From: Saksenaea vasiformis B4078
Taxonomy: Eukaryota; Mucoromycota; Mucoromycetes; Mucorales; Saksenaeaceae
Direction of reading: 5' to 3'
NCBI GenBank assembly: GCA_000697055.1
Contig: JNDT01002236.1
Span: forward strand, 62,001 to 126,000
DNA length: 64,000 nucleotides
The notes under the pieces: model-generated
Databases searched by the model: none
Told to the model about the DNA's origin: nothing
Seen by the model: only the letters and a program-made list of their open reading frames with translations
Program-made: the position numbers and the translations under genes
Part shown: positions 11,966 to 22,844 of the stretch, piece by piece
Numbering within the stretch: the first letter of the stretch is position 1
Layout of the letters: the number at the start of each line of letters is the position of its first letter

Positions 11966-12834
11966 TTACGTTCGAGACCCTACAAAAGCGGCGGCTCCAC
12001 AAGGGGGTTGTGACGCCGTTGGCTGGAGTCCACAAAGTTCGACTGGTGTAGATAGATTGGGGTCCTCTGACCTCAGTTCTGCCAGTAACCATCGCATATA
12101 GATATGAGAGCATGCAACATATGTTATCTGATGACAAATAGATGAGATCAAGTAGAATGTTCGGTGACTTAACTTACACAAAGCAGTATGTCGCGAAGTG
12201 CATTGGAAATAACGAGGATATAGTTGATAAAAGTACTCAGAGTGCAGACCTCCTCTATTAATGCTGCAGTTCCACTTGAATGCAGGCTAATCTTCTCCTG
12301 GCACTCTGCAAATTGTCTCTCTCTGTTCATGATTGTCATCAACATCGTTACTATTATCTGGGTTGAGACGAGTCCCCCAAAGAACACGCCAGGACGCCAA
12401 ATCCATTCAGCTATTGATAATCTCTTCTGTAAAGCCTTCAGCATCCCTCGTTATGCAACAATCTCGCAATGGTTTACCGTGGTAAGCACGACAAGGTCAG
12501 TGACGAGGAAAAGGGAAGTCAAACAAAGGTTAAAGATCCGGAATATCGATTCTACATATGCGATTGGTCGATGGTCTTCCACAGCGTTTAAGCAAACTGG
12601 CATTTCTTTGAGATCTTCTCACCTTTACTATTCATAAACGTTTCATCATGCAGTGCCTTCAGTGTATGGATCTGCACAAAAATTGCATATCCTGAGCATA
12701 CATACTTAGGTTCACCTCTAATGTACCATGTATGATAGGTTGAAACATAGTGCAAGGAATTTGCAGCAGTACGATCTATCAACTGTCCGATATCGGAAGA
12801 TAGATGATGCAGTTTGCCGGATTCGACTAGGCAT
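11966..12834 (-). CDS. Hypothetical multi-pass membrane protein
   Basis: Five exons fit together in frame: 12834-12727, 12671-12623, 12551-12478, 12423-12178 and 12127-11966 (introns of 55, 71, 54 and 50 nt), giving 212 residues from ATG at 12834. Four hydrophobic stretches are visible: CCKFLALCFNLSYM, IFNLCLTSLFLVTDLVVLTT, GVFFGGLVSTQIIVTMLMTI and LSTFINYILVISNALRDILL. A polar C-terminal tail with Cys and Pro residues follows. I do not recognise the family. The frame continuity over four introns and the hydrophobicity pattern support a real gene, but every exon is short. The second intron could also be read as a 26-nt intron; I chose the conventional 71-nt version. It converges on PPIL4 with about 160 bp between the stops. 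Confidence 0.55.
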
Positions 12835-14010
12835 ACAGAAGTAAAGGACTAAGAGGAAAGAATGAACTTATTGCATGGAGAATTTGCATTCAGTCTAATC
12901 ACAGCATTTCAGGACAATTGTAACCCAATCCCTCAATGTTCAATCGCGGTACTAGAGCGTCCATGTCGATGCATTGACTGAATAGCATGATGTTTTGGAT
13001 GTCCAAAAAGCTGGTGAGAAGATCTATGATCCTCATGATGTGCAGGCGTGTCCATCCTAATGGGTTAGCTGCACACCCCTATGGAAGCGTAATGCATCGG
13101 TAATGATCGAATTAAGTTTTATTTTGGAAGAGTGAGAGCTATCCTAAGCGATATCTATCTATTATCTTGGCAAACAGATCAACAGCCATTGCCTTCGATA
13201 CGAAGACAACAGAGACATCACCAACGACGAGCAATCTTTTTCACATGCTTTTAGCCATAATATACGCAGTAACTAATCCCTATACATAAAGCGTGTTATT
13301 TAGATGGCATGTGAAATCAAGCGAAGGCGCTGGATGGCTACAGCATGTCATGATGCATTAGTGAGAGCCACACAAAAAAGATGCGGCTGGAACCAACTGG
13401 CCTTCTATTTGTGTAACGAAGACATGACCCAAGACACAGCCCGCTTCTCTGAGACACTTGCATCCAGCAGAGGTTGTATTTTCATGTGATGCTTTTGACC
13501 CGCCATGGCTGACTCAGCGGGTTTATTCAATGACCTAAGCAGCTCCGGTGCTATGCGTAAGCTACGGCACTTCTGATACTGACGTTGCGTCGTGTAAGAT
13601 ATGATCTTACTGCTTTGGGCTGGTCCAATTATCATTAGAGACATCTTCGAAGCTTGTTGCAGACAGTTGTAAACTTAACTGCTGTATTGCTTGTCTGCCT
13701 CTGAGTAAATTGATGTACTGTTATCTTTTTGTGAAGGGACATAGAATGTAACGTCGGCCTATCTTGTTCCCGCTGATGATCAGAATAGGAAAATATGAGA
13801 TACGTCTATTTGTCAAACGTTATCATCCAGTTCACGAATGAGAAGCCATAATCCGGTATCACATCTTTGGCATCCTCGTACCATTTTTGACAAACCCCAA
13901 GTCCAGTGGCGGAACTTGAACAGGATGAGTCAGTGCTTTCAATTGCTGACACATGTTTTCCGAGCAGTGAACCCTTCCCTTTCCAGCGTGACATTCTCTC
14001 CACCTTAAAC
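12835..14010. other. No gene seen; upstream regions of flanking genes
   Basis: Divergent intergenic region between the membrane-protein gene (-) and RIB3 (+). The open frames at 13304-13489 (+) and 13405-13644 (-) overlap each other, have no motif and were not accepted. Confidence 0.45.
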
Positions 14011-14777
14011 ATGCAACAAAAGTACACCGAATGCGAATTTGATTCCGTTGCGGACGCGATCAAAGACTTTGGTAAGAGCGTCTTTGAGTGAGACCGACAA
14101 AAAGAAGAGTTAGTAATAAGACTATGAACTTTAGGCGAGAACAAGTTTGTGCTTGTCATGGACAACGAAGACAGAGAAAATGAAGGCGATCTAATTGTAG
14201 CTGCCAAAGATGTCACAACTGAACAGATGGCGTTTCTCATTCGATACTCAAGGTAAATTATTTTTTTTTGTTTCCACTGCGTCCGTCAAAACCCCGGGAA
14301 CTAAAAGTGTCACAAAGCGGTTATATCTGTGTGCCTACAGAGAGCGAACGTTTGGATGAGCTAGAACTTCCATTGATGGTTCCTCGGAACACTGAATTGA
14401 TGAAGACGGCCTACACAATTTCTGTTGATTATGCCCACGGAACTACCACAGGTATCTCCGCGAAAGATCGAGCATTGACAGCTCGCAAACTCGCCGATCC
14501 TACAGCAAAAGCAGACGATTTCTCCAGACCCGGTCATATTTTACCGCTACGCCCTGTTCCCGGTGGCGTCTTCGAAAGATTTGGCCATACTGAAGCTGCA
14601 GTGGATTTATGTAAACTTGCGGGGTTACCACCAGTTGCATGCATCGGTGAATTGGTGAACGACGATCCACAGGGAACTATGGCTCGTCGTGACGACTGTT
14701 TCGCATTTGCAAAGAAACATAACATCAAGATGATTACCATCAAAGACCTGATTGCTTTCAAGCGCGCTGTTAATTAG
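14011..14777 (+). CDS. RIB3: 3,4-dihydroxy-2-butanone-4-phosphate synthase
   Basis: This enzyme converts ribulose 5-phosphate to 3,4-dihydroxy-2-butanone 4-phosphate plus formate, supplying the four-carbon unit of riboflavin. The exons are 14011-14071, 14135-14252 and 14318-14777 (introns of 63 and 65 nt), giving 212 residues, typical for the monofunctional fungal enzyme. The active-site loop [11 protein letters not shown] is intact, followed by [14 protein letters not shown], the [13 protein letters not shown] block and [14 protein letters not shown]...[19 protein letters not shown] 14011 is the first in-frame ATG; the frame is open upstream without one. It converges on the GH31 gene, with 123 bp between the stops. 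Confidence 0.97.
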
Positions 14778-14900
14778 GATTTTATAGTTACACTTTGTTT
14801 CCGAATTTTGTTTGTACTATGTAGCGAGCATTCGGAGAAAATAACCATGTATGTAAGCACATCCCAAAGATGGATAGAATAGAACGAAAATAAATGGATG

Positions 14901-17579
14901 CTAAACCATGGCTGGGCTGCTATAGGCACTACGCGCGTAGTCGAGTAGTCCATGAAGTAAGCCACCGTCCTCCCTTGGCTCTTTCACAAAAGCGGCTGGC
15001 TGACCTAGCGGTGTATCGACCGCAACGTAACTCCCATCTGCAGCGTAATATTTACCTGACCATATATGACGCCATGAAATGCTGTTGCTATCTTTGGGGA
15101 AGTACACTTTGACAAATGATGCCGACGGAGACGTTACTGGCGCCACAAGCAGCCATGATCCCAGGAAAAATTGACTATAGCTGATCTGACGGGCAGTAGG
15201 ATCATCCGGATAATATAGAACCATATGGCGCATTAATGGCCATCCTTTCTCTTCAGCCTCCTTCATCAAATATTCGCGATAAGGAGTAAGAACAGTATAC
15301 ATTTTTGCAGCATGTGCGAAATGCACATAAGATTCTGGTTTAATCCCCAGGTTATTGCATGCAACCTGCTCCACTCTTTTTTACCTTCGTTGTCGTAAAA
15401 TTGTGCATTGCTTTCCGGAATAAACCCTGATGTCATTTTTTTTAGTACAAACTAAGGATGGCCAGTTATACCTTCATGCGTTCTGAACACTGCCGTGAAA
15501 ACTGCCAATTCCATCCAGCGCTGAAGCAGCTCTCTGGATCTGTTCATTTGTATGCCTGGTAAGACACTGTCAACCATTGCACAACCGCCAATGTCGCTAT
15601 GTGTTATCGACAGCCCGGAAAATCCGCCCGATAACATCCCAGTGATCTACACACGATTATTATTTTGACTACATTACGCAAAGTACACATACAGCACTTT
15701 TCATCCCATCCGTCTGACTCCATGTCGTTGTCTGTTCGCCAACACGTATGAGATTGGCGTATTGAGGCGTGTTTATGTGACCCGATTGGTAAAAATTGAC
15801 CGCTATGTTCTCTAGACCCAGTTCATGAATAACATCATGGTGCAGTTTGATCCATTCTGTCGAATATCGATTGCGGCACGATCTAAACTGTTCACCTGAA
15901 CGTAGGACAGAGCTATCCATTTTATATGGAAACTCGTGCCCGGCATCCACCATCATTCCTTTTACTTTGTGTTGAAATCCCAATTCCACACAACAGCAGT
16001 TACGACCTACCAGCTATGCCCTTTTTCCACACCTGCTCTTTGAGAATTTTCTTAAACCAACCGACCGCTTCGTCATTGGTAAGATCCAATATTCCCGATT
16101 CAGAAGTAGCATCGTTGCAGATAATTAGTGGCCGACCTAGCGCGTCATTCACAAAGTATCCTTTTCGTTGCGACTCCGCAAACCAATTATTTTTTGCGTT
16201 GCGCTTATTTCGAGTGTCACTCAATAGCATATTTGTATACAATAACACGCAGATTTCTTCTTGCTGAAGTTCTTCTACCAAGGTTCCCCAGTTTGGATAG
16301 AGATTAGAATCCCATTCCCAATTATTCCACGGCTGCTTGATGGTGCGTCCACGGCTAATTTCTTGAGTGTAACTGCCGCACCAATCTGGGATCCACACAG
16401 CCGCAAGAGGTACGTTGTAATGTTGGAGCTGCTTCACAACTTGACGGATTTTTTCTTCGCCACCTTGTATATTTGCCACAGCACCTCGCGATATCCACTG
16501 TGGTAATGCCTTCATGCGGCCCGATATGGCTGTGTATTCGGATATGAGATCGAACATGGAATCTCCATCAAGCAGATAACCTACTTTATTGTCAAAAAAA
16601 AAGACAAATCTGATGATGTGTACTTACCCGTCATCTTCCTAGAGTTTAGTCGCACTATGACGCGATCTGGTTGTCTGAGGTCAAAACTTGCATATTCCGA
16701 ATTCTCGAGGAAGAAGCAACGATTATCTGTGGTGATAAACTGCGGTATAGCAGTATATGTTGCAAGGTGATCGTGTCCAACGAGGTCAGTGACAAGCTGA
16801 TAAGGGGATTTGAAAAAATTCGAAGTCTATCGTACTGATAAGTTAATCGTAAGCTGTGTCAACCGAAGAACGATGAATATACCATCTGCATACTGTGGCC
16901 TCTAAGGTAGTCTTTAATTTCGGATTAAAGATTGGAACCATTCTGTTTACCTTGAATAAATAGGCACCTTTGTGCCTTTCAGAGTGGCATACATTAGCTG
17001 CTCTCCGAATCCATAAAAATCCTCTTCTTTTCGACTTTCGAATGTCAAGAAAATGCGCTGGTGGTGCGCCATAGACGGGTCACTATGCCCCAGTTCTGCC
17101 TTGAACAGAAGCTGATGCGGTTTCACAGATTGTATCGAAAATGTATAATCAAGATGGGTAGGAAGCACAAGTTTCGTGCTGAGACCACCATAAATAACAA
17201 CCAGATCTTCCTTATGTTCCACGTGTGTAATAGTTTGCAAAAAGCACGGATTCTCATTATGTTCTGTAACTTCTACCGCTCCATTGTTACTGGTCTCGAA
17301 TGCGTCACTGCCAGCACAGCTGGCAAGGAATGGCGTGTTATGAAGTGCTGAAAGTAGAAAACTTCAGAATTTATACGTATGTTTCATTAACTTGCATTTC
17401 CATACAACCCGTCCGCGGCTGTTAGTGATGACAACAGCCTGCGCTTCAGCATCAATCTGGACTTTGAATTGCCCAACATTGTACGCTTCATTGGCAACAG
17501 CAGCACCGATAGAGAGGCGTGGCTGAATAGAGGACTCTATAGGACCGAGTCCAACATAGTTTAACACTGATTGTAGCAT
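14901..17579 (-). CDS. GH31 glycoside hydrolase, sulfoquinovosidase/YicI-like branch
   Basis: A retaining alpha-glycosidase of family GH31. Ten exons fit in frame: 17579-17396, 17347-16951, 16901-16883, 16796-16628, 16583-16011, 15964-15693, 15646-15472, 15426-15385 and 15334-14901, with an upstream exon not excluded (nine listed; 754 residues). Landmarks: FYGFGEQLMYATLKGTKVPI, LPQWISRGAVANIQGG, VKGMMVDAGHEFPY (the Asp is the expected nucleophile), SGLSITHSDIGG, VFRTHEG, and RHMVLYYPDD near the end. Intron 1 starts with GC (T|GCAAGTTAA). The third exon is only 19 nt. Where the related bacterial sulfoquinovosidase YihQ has GDQ (acid/base Asp), this protein reads VGEQTTTW, a Glu. The YihQ sulfonate-binding Arg-x-x-Trp is not clearly kept, so the substrate is uncertain. 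No signal peptide is seen from ATG 17579. Confidence 0.85.
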
Positions 17580-17936
17580 ACAGATGGATAAACACCTCTG
17601 ATAGTATAGATGCCCAAAACAAAATAGTTTATGCAACAAACTGTTTCAACTTCTGCGCACACCCATTGGCTACGGATGATTGCAAGGTTCCACCCCAATT
17701 CTGGCAAAATAGCCATGCTTCAAGCATATCCTGATTCGTGCTCTATGTCAGAACTTTCTTTTCGGACAATATGTTACACTGAGCAAGTGTTAGAGATTCA
17801 ATATTGTTGATGATTATCCACATAAATGTTTAAGTCTATTAATGAAACGATGTAGCGCAAAAAGGATTTCAAGGTCGAGTTTACAGGCGTCTTTCCTTTT
17901 TCTTTAAAAATTATATACATGCTGTGTTTTTTGATA

Positions 17937-18590
17937 TTACTCCATATCGACGTCTTCATCTACCCCATTTCCGGAGAGCAGTTCTTTCTCCACAAGTCCA
18001 TTGTCATCGTAAACAAGCACACCTTGTTTCCACGTTCCATATTTCAGACCAACAGCCTTGTTTCGGTTGTATTCTCGTGCTATATCGTCTGCGTTGCCTT
18101 TCCAATCGCGATATAATTGTAAGTTTTGACGGCCAATCAGTCGAATGCATTTAATACGTAAATCATTGGTTGACTATACGCGCGGTTTGAGTCTTCGATC
18201 ATGAACCTATGTCTTACCGACTTACCCATTTTGGTAACAGTTCCTTAGAAATTTCTCCAAAGTGTCCTATACCGTACTTTTCAATTCCCTCGATCAGCAG
18301 AGTCCTTTCAACATCGGTCCATTTTCGTGCTTCTTCTCGTTTGGCTCCTTTTGGTGGTCGGAAATAGCTAGTGATATATTGTCAATTTTTGCGCGTAGGA
18401 TCATAGCAACTTACTCCTGGTTGAGCGTGCCATCTTCGTGAATCATGTTTTTGGTGATTTCAAAATCAGGTCGTACACAGAATCGAAGGCGAAGCCTTTT
18501 GACCCATTCTTGTTTCTCTCGGTGGCGATCCTCGTCCGTATTCGTACCCACCGGAGTACTGTCATTCATAACCACGTCTTCGTGAACCAT
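17937..18590 (-). CDS. SANT/Myb-like single-domain protein
   Basis: The exons are 18590-18415, 18367-18226 and 18173-17937 (introns of 47 and 52 nt), giving 184 residues. After an acidic N-terminus comes KRLRLRFCVRPDFEI, then a SANT/Myb-like repeat at about residues 68-105: RKWTDVERTLLIEGIEKYGI followed by GHFGEISKELLPKW, with the regularly spaced aromatic residues of the fold. The C-terminal part (RDWKGNADDIAREYNRNKAV) is probably a conserved extension; the protein ends in acidic residues. The likely role is nuclear, DNA or chromatin binding, from the domain only. I do not assign it to a named complex. It is divergent from the small acidic protein, with a 224-bp shared upstream region. Confidence 0.75.
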
Positions 18591-18814
18591 GCTGTTAAAG
18601 AGGCAAAACTTTTGCGGTCACATCAACAGGCAGTTGCGGTCGACGATTTCATGTCCCGATCATCGTGTGAAAAGACTGTGGTTTGCAAACTTGGATTTCC
18701 TTGTACTGAGATACCGCACAAACTTTACGATTTCTCTTTACATCGTTTGATTTCACTTTTTATCTACGAAAGGGCTCTTTGCCGCGATTACTACCACTTT
18801 GGATACAAGCCGCC
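18591..18814. promoter_or_regulatory. Bidirectional promoter region
   Basis: Only 224 bp separate the start codons of the minus-strand SANT-like gene and the plus-strand acidic protein, so both promoters must lie in or overlap it. No clear TATA box is visible. Confidence 0.45.
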
Positions 18815-19264
18815 ATGAATGCAAGGAAAAGACGGAGCGACAGCTCTTTGGAAGAACCCCTTAAACGTGCCCGCCCGGATCTACTGGACAATCTTAACGA
18901 TATCCTGGAGGAAATTCGAAGCACCCCATCCAGCGGTGAAATTTCCGCCGAGTTGTTGGGATCCTTCAAGCAGTTGATGCTGCAGATCGAACGATTGTCA
19001 GCCGATGAATGTAATGCTGAAGCGAAGCAAGTGAAACATGAGAGTGATCGCTTTCTCGAGCTATGGTTTGATGAACTAGTGGCTCAGTGTGAGGCCGATG
19101 GAGAGCTGGATTGGGAAAATGTGCAATTATCCAGCGATGACGAAGATGCGTTAGCAGTTGCCATTGCCTTGGAGAGCGAAGACAGCGATGAAGAAGAAGA
19201 AGAAGAAGAAGAAGAAATAGACATTGAACATGTGGATGATTGCAAGATTCAAGTAATTGCATAA
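18815..19264 (+). CDS. Hypothetical acidic protein
   Basis: Single exon, 149 residues from ATG 18815 (the upstream codons in the open frame lack ATG). The N-terminus is basic (MNARKRRSDSS...PLKRARPD), compatible with a nuclear localisation signal. The middle is helical and Leu/Glu-rich (LLDNLNDILEEIRS, LGSFKQLMLQIERL), and the C-terminus holds a DSDEEEEEEEEE tract encoded by a GAA repeat. The combination of basic head, helical body and acidic tail suggests a nuclear protein. I do not recognise the family. The DNA repeat at 19194-19218 may vary in length. Confidence 0.6.
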   Translation: MNARKRRSDSSLEEPLKRARPDLLDNLNDILEEIRSTPSSGEISAELLGSFKQLMLQIERLSADECNAEAKQVKHESDRFLELWFDELVAQCEADGELDWENVQLSSDDEDALAVAIALESEDSDEEEEEEEEEIDIEHVDDCKIQVIA

Positions 19265-19698
19265 GTAAGTTGCACAAAGATAGTTTCCTTTAAGAATTGT
19301 TTTGCTGACTATCCAACCTCTAAAGTGAATGTATTATGCATACGACATAGCTTACAAGCTAATATGCCTTCTGTCGCCTCTGAACTGTAATCTCGTTTTG
19401 ATAACATAAAACTTCGTTCATCATCACAAGTGTGGTGAGTTTGTTTCGATGGTAACATAGAGGGACTCAGCATAGAAGCTTAAGATTATGGCTAGAGCGG
19501 ATCGCAAGTCCGTTTGAGATTTTCCTCTGACACTTGATCAGATCGCATACAGGAAACAAATCCTAGAACGTACGATGACTTGATGCTTGATTCAGAATGA
19601 GATATCCATTTATCATATAGCATACAGCTATACGTAATATAGCTTCACAGTATTATCATCATGTAAGAAAAAGAAAAGTTAAGAAGTACATTAGCCTC

Positions 19699-20700
19699 TT
19701 AAGGATCAACCCGTAAACGTTCCCTGGTAAACTTCTGAGGGGTATCTGGCAACACCGATGCAACCCAATTGGAATCATTCAATATCGAAATATCAGCTTT
19801 TCCAATAGGCAGTTTCTAACGCATGAAATGAGATGTCAATGTAAAAATACTGGGATTACCTTCCGGATATTCTGATAGTGCTCTTCTCTCGATGTATACT
19901 CACGAATCAAGAATGGCGATCCGAACTCATGATAGATACGAGTATCGTTAATTCGGAATAAGACATCGTCCACTCTTAAAAAGAACCGTTGCAGAACCAA
20001 GAAACATGATGGCATGACACGCTGGTAACCACACTTCAGCTTGCGCTTATCCCTCATTGCTAGAACGTACCAAGCGAATCGATAACATAGCAGTTCCGTT
20101 ATCTGCTAGTTCATCTTCGTATAGTACTATTTCATCATAAAATAGAATTGGCTCGGGAGTCTGGAGCCGTTCGATATTAATTGTTGGAGTGTCTGCCACT
20201 TCGAACGGACCGCCTGAGACGAGTGTGCCGTTGTACACGGTCGAATAAGTCCAATCATATGGCTTAATCACATCCTTCACATCAGTATGATTCGCAGCAC
20301 TATAACATGGTCAGGCTTTTTCCATGTAACCTTTTTGTCTTCGCTACCTTTTCCTTGTCCATTCGTCTGCATAGGCGACTTTGATATATTCGCTGCTATT
20401 AGAACTTGTGTCTACCATCCCAAGCGCATCTTTGGCGTCGAACGTGAATTCCATTTCCCCTTTCTTAAGTGTGACATGGTTATTTCCAAACACCATCTCG
20501 GGTGGTGGGATGCCGAAAGTCTGTTGCAGACTGACATTCGTATCAATTACATGGAAAAGACTGTGACACGTTGCTTACTTATTCATTTCCGTAGAGTTGC
20601 AAATGGAAGCTTTCTTGCTTGTAATTGTCCAACCACGAATGGTGATACCTTTGATGGTGCCATCCCGCGAGTTGCCTTCGTGTATGAGTTGGTAAGCCAT
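19699..20700 (-). CDS. TIP41: TIP41-like TOR-pathway regulator
   Basis: TIP41/TIPRL binds PP2A-family catalytic subunits or Tap42 and modulates TOR signalling. Five exons: 20700-20579, 20530-20348, 20299-20071, 20021-19860 and 19815-19699 (introns of 44-49 nt), giving 270 residues, close to human TIPRL. Landmarks: IRGWTITSKKASI, FGIPPPEMVFGNNHVTLKKG, VIKPYDWTYSTVYNGTL, ILFYDEIVLYEDELADNG, LRVMPSCFLVLQRFFLRVDD, and NDTRIYHEFGSPFLIREYTS. All introns keep the frame, and the splice junction between SIRL and RVMPSC restores a core motif. It converges on the acidic-protein gene. Confidence 0.95.
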
Positions 20701-21260
20701 AGTGAGTGAAGGAAAAGCTGTTTGATTGTCCGACGTGTCATCAAATCTGGTTGCGTTAGATTCACCATCGACGTTGTCTCAGTCAACTGTCTTTCTTTTC
20801 CAGCGATTTTGTCTGAGCTATATGCCAACTGCTCTGAAGTAGCCATCAACGGTTGCTAATCCTTCTACCCAGGTTACAGGATGTCCACTTGAGGCACCGA
20901 AATGTGACCAGAGCAGGCAGTGGAGACGCGTCAATTATCTTCTAATCGCTTCTCAAAATCATATCTAAACCCCATGCATTTGATGTTGACATAAGTTAAT
21001 TTTATTTTTATCGTTTCACACAGTGATATGATACATATGTTGTTAATATAGATCTTTGTCTTTCTGGGAGAGCGTTGTTGATGTCATGGCTACGGATCGT
21101 CAATCATTCTACGTCTTATAGCTTTCTTTTCTTGGCACGACTCAATTTGGGACTAAGGAGAGTAATTGGTGTGGTTGTATTTCCCGTATCATCGTTCTGA
21201 TTCTTCTGATAAACGATCCCAATCAACTGATTATTGTATTGCTGGAATTCTATTGTTTCC
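20701..21260. other. Intergenic, no gene seen
   Basis: Upstream region of TIP41 and the flank of the truncated transposon. A minus-strand open frame (20583-20849) overlaps TIP41 exon 1 in another frame and was rejected. The sequence just left of 21262 is not recognisably transposon-derived. Confidence 0.45.
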
Positions 21261-21261
21261 T

Positions 21262-21987
21262 TCAATTCGCTGCCCATATCATCACCGAACCGCCACCATA
21301 CTTGGTTATCTGAGTGATGTGACGTTCCTGAAGACCTTCTCCATCTTCTCTCAAAACACGCTGTCTACCATCGTTGCCTTCGACGCGAAATCGAGACTCA
21401 TCAGACCACATCACCTTGGCCCATTGTTCAGTTGTCCAATGGAGGTGCTCGGTTGCCCATTTCAAACGGCTTTCCTTATGCCGCGACGTTAGTTTGGGTC
21501 TAGTAACAGGACGGCGTGAAAAGAAGCCAAGCGCGTGAACCTCCTTGCGAAATGTGTTGAAAGACACGGTGATCGAATCGCGCTGCGCCAAGGCAAGATG
21601 GTACCCCAATGGCTTTCTTGGTTCCCGGCGAATGTTCGAAGCAATGAGACGTGAGGCTCGTTCTGATATCTTCTTTGGTCTTCCAGGACGCTTTTTAGAT
21701 GCAGCGTCACCATTTTTTTCTATGGCTTTTATAATCGTACTAACTGTAGAACGGGGAATATTCTTCTGCTTGGCAATTTGACAATAGGACATTCCAGCAA
21801 GCCTCATTCCAAGGATCTGGTTGCGTTCACTGACCGAAACTTCGGCATAGGGTTTACGAGGAGTGTTGGTAATGTTTTGTAATGGCATCGCGTGGACTTT
21901 ATTTCGAAGAAGAAAGAAAAAGAAGGTATACACTTCCCTATTTAGGATAAATTTTGGGACTGTACGAGTATTTTTTGGAGGGGAGTG
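21262..21987 (-). mobile_element. Truncated Tc1/mariner-type transposon
   Basis: A minus-strand frame from ATG 21888 to 21262 encodes the N-terminal part of a Tc1-type transposase. It has a helix-turn-helix (GMSYCQIAKQKNIPRSTVS), the GRPKK AT-hook-like motif, a second helix-turn-helix region, and the first catalytic aspartate in WSDESRF. It stops after KYGGGSVMIWAAN, so the second Asp and the third acidic residue of the DDE/D triad are missing. Upstream of the start (21945-21987) lies a candidate terminal repeat reading inward as CACTCCCCTCCAAAAAATAC, flanked by a TA at 21988-21989 (the usual target). The matching opposite end was not found, so the element is 3'-truncated and cannot move by itself. 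Confidence 0.85.
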
Positions 21988-21989
21988 TA

Positions 21990-22675
21990 TGCTGCCAACT
22001 GTCGGCCACGAAATTCATCCTCCTACTTTGCAGACAATGAGTCAAACAATTATAACTCTAATATTTACTTCATTGCAATGTCGCTTCGTTCTTCTTTTAA
22101 CATAGCTAGAAACCTTTTTCTCCATAAGCTAAAAAGTGCAGATGGTGATGAACTGTCTGAGCATAGAGACCAGCGCGGTATCTCCTTTTCGTATTGTTTA
22201 ACAAAAGCAGACAACTTTGGCATCTTCGTATTTTTAACAAAATCCAGCAGCTCTATTCCAAAAGTAGCGGCATATTGCATGAACAAATATTTTTCATCAG
22301 TAACAATCGTACATTACCATCATAGTCTTCATATGCCATTTTGATATTCTCTGGTGCTTTTGTTCACTCGTCCAATAACAACAATCAAAATAGACTCCAC
22401 TACTTAATTTTGAAGTGTTTCTTGCGCCGCTTGACAATTGCCAGCCAGCGCAAAGTCACACGCAAAAACATGATGTGCAGCTCACTGAACTTCAAGCAGC
22501 GAGGGAATCTACCGGCGTGTATCACATTCTGGTAGTAGGTTTCCTGGAAACCGACCCAAGTGAAAATGGTAACGAAGTATGTGTTGTATTACAGGCATAT
22601 GGACTACCACTAGTAGCGTATGCTGTTACCAAAGCCCGCGATTTGTGTGTTAGCATATACAAACATATTTTACAG
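21990..22675. other. No assignable gene; one unexplained plus-strand frame
   Basis: A plus-strand open frame at 22415-22705 encodes protein-like text (TGVYHILVVGFLETDPSENG, VVLQAYGLPLVAYAVTKARD) with no recognised domain or usable start context. It could be an exon or a remnant of a gene interrupted by the adjacent repeat. A minus-strand frame (22065-22286) is equally unplaced. Confidence 0.3.
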
Positions 22676-22844
22676 GATTTTTCCCATGACTTCGCGTCTA
22701 TTTGAAATTATTCGGCGTTACTTCCGGATGAAGTCTGCGTTTTGAAGTACGTACTTTTACGTTCAATCCGATGCTATGATTTGCGTGTCGTTCTCTTCCA
22801 TGTTACGTTTGTGTCATTGGTAGCTTCCCATTATCTAATGCAAA

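Noticed and set aside
12597..12622. 26-nt ultrashort intron in the membrane-protein gene
   Set aside because: A conventional 71-nt intron (12622-12552) is also in frame.
14534..14761. Minus-strand open frame
   Set aside because: Antisense shadow of RIB3 exon 3.
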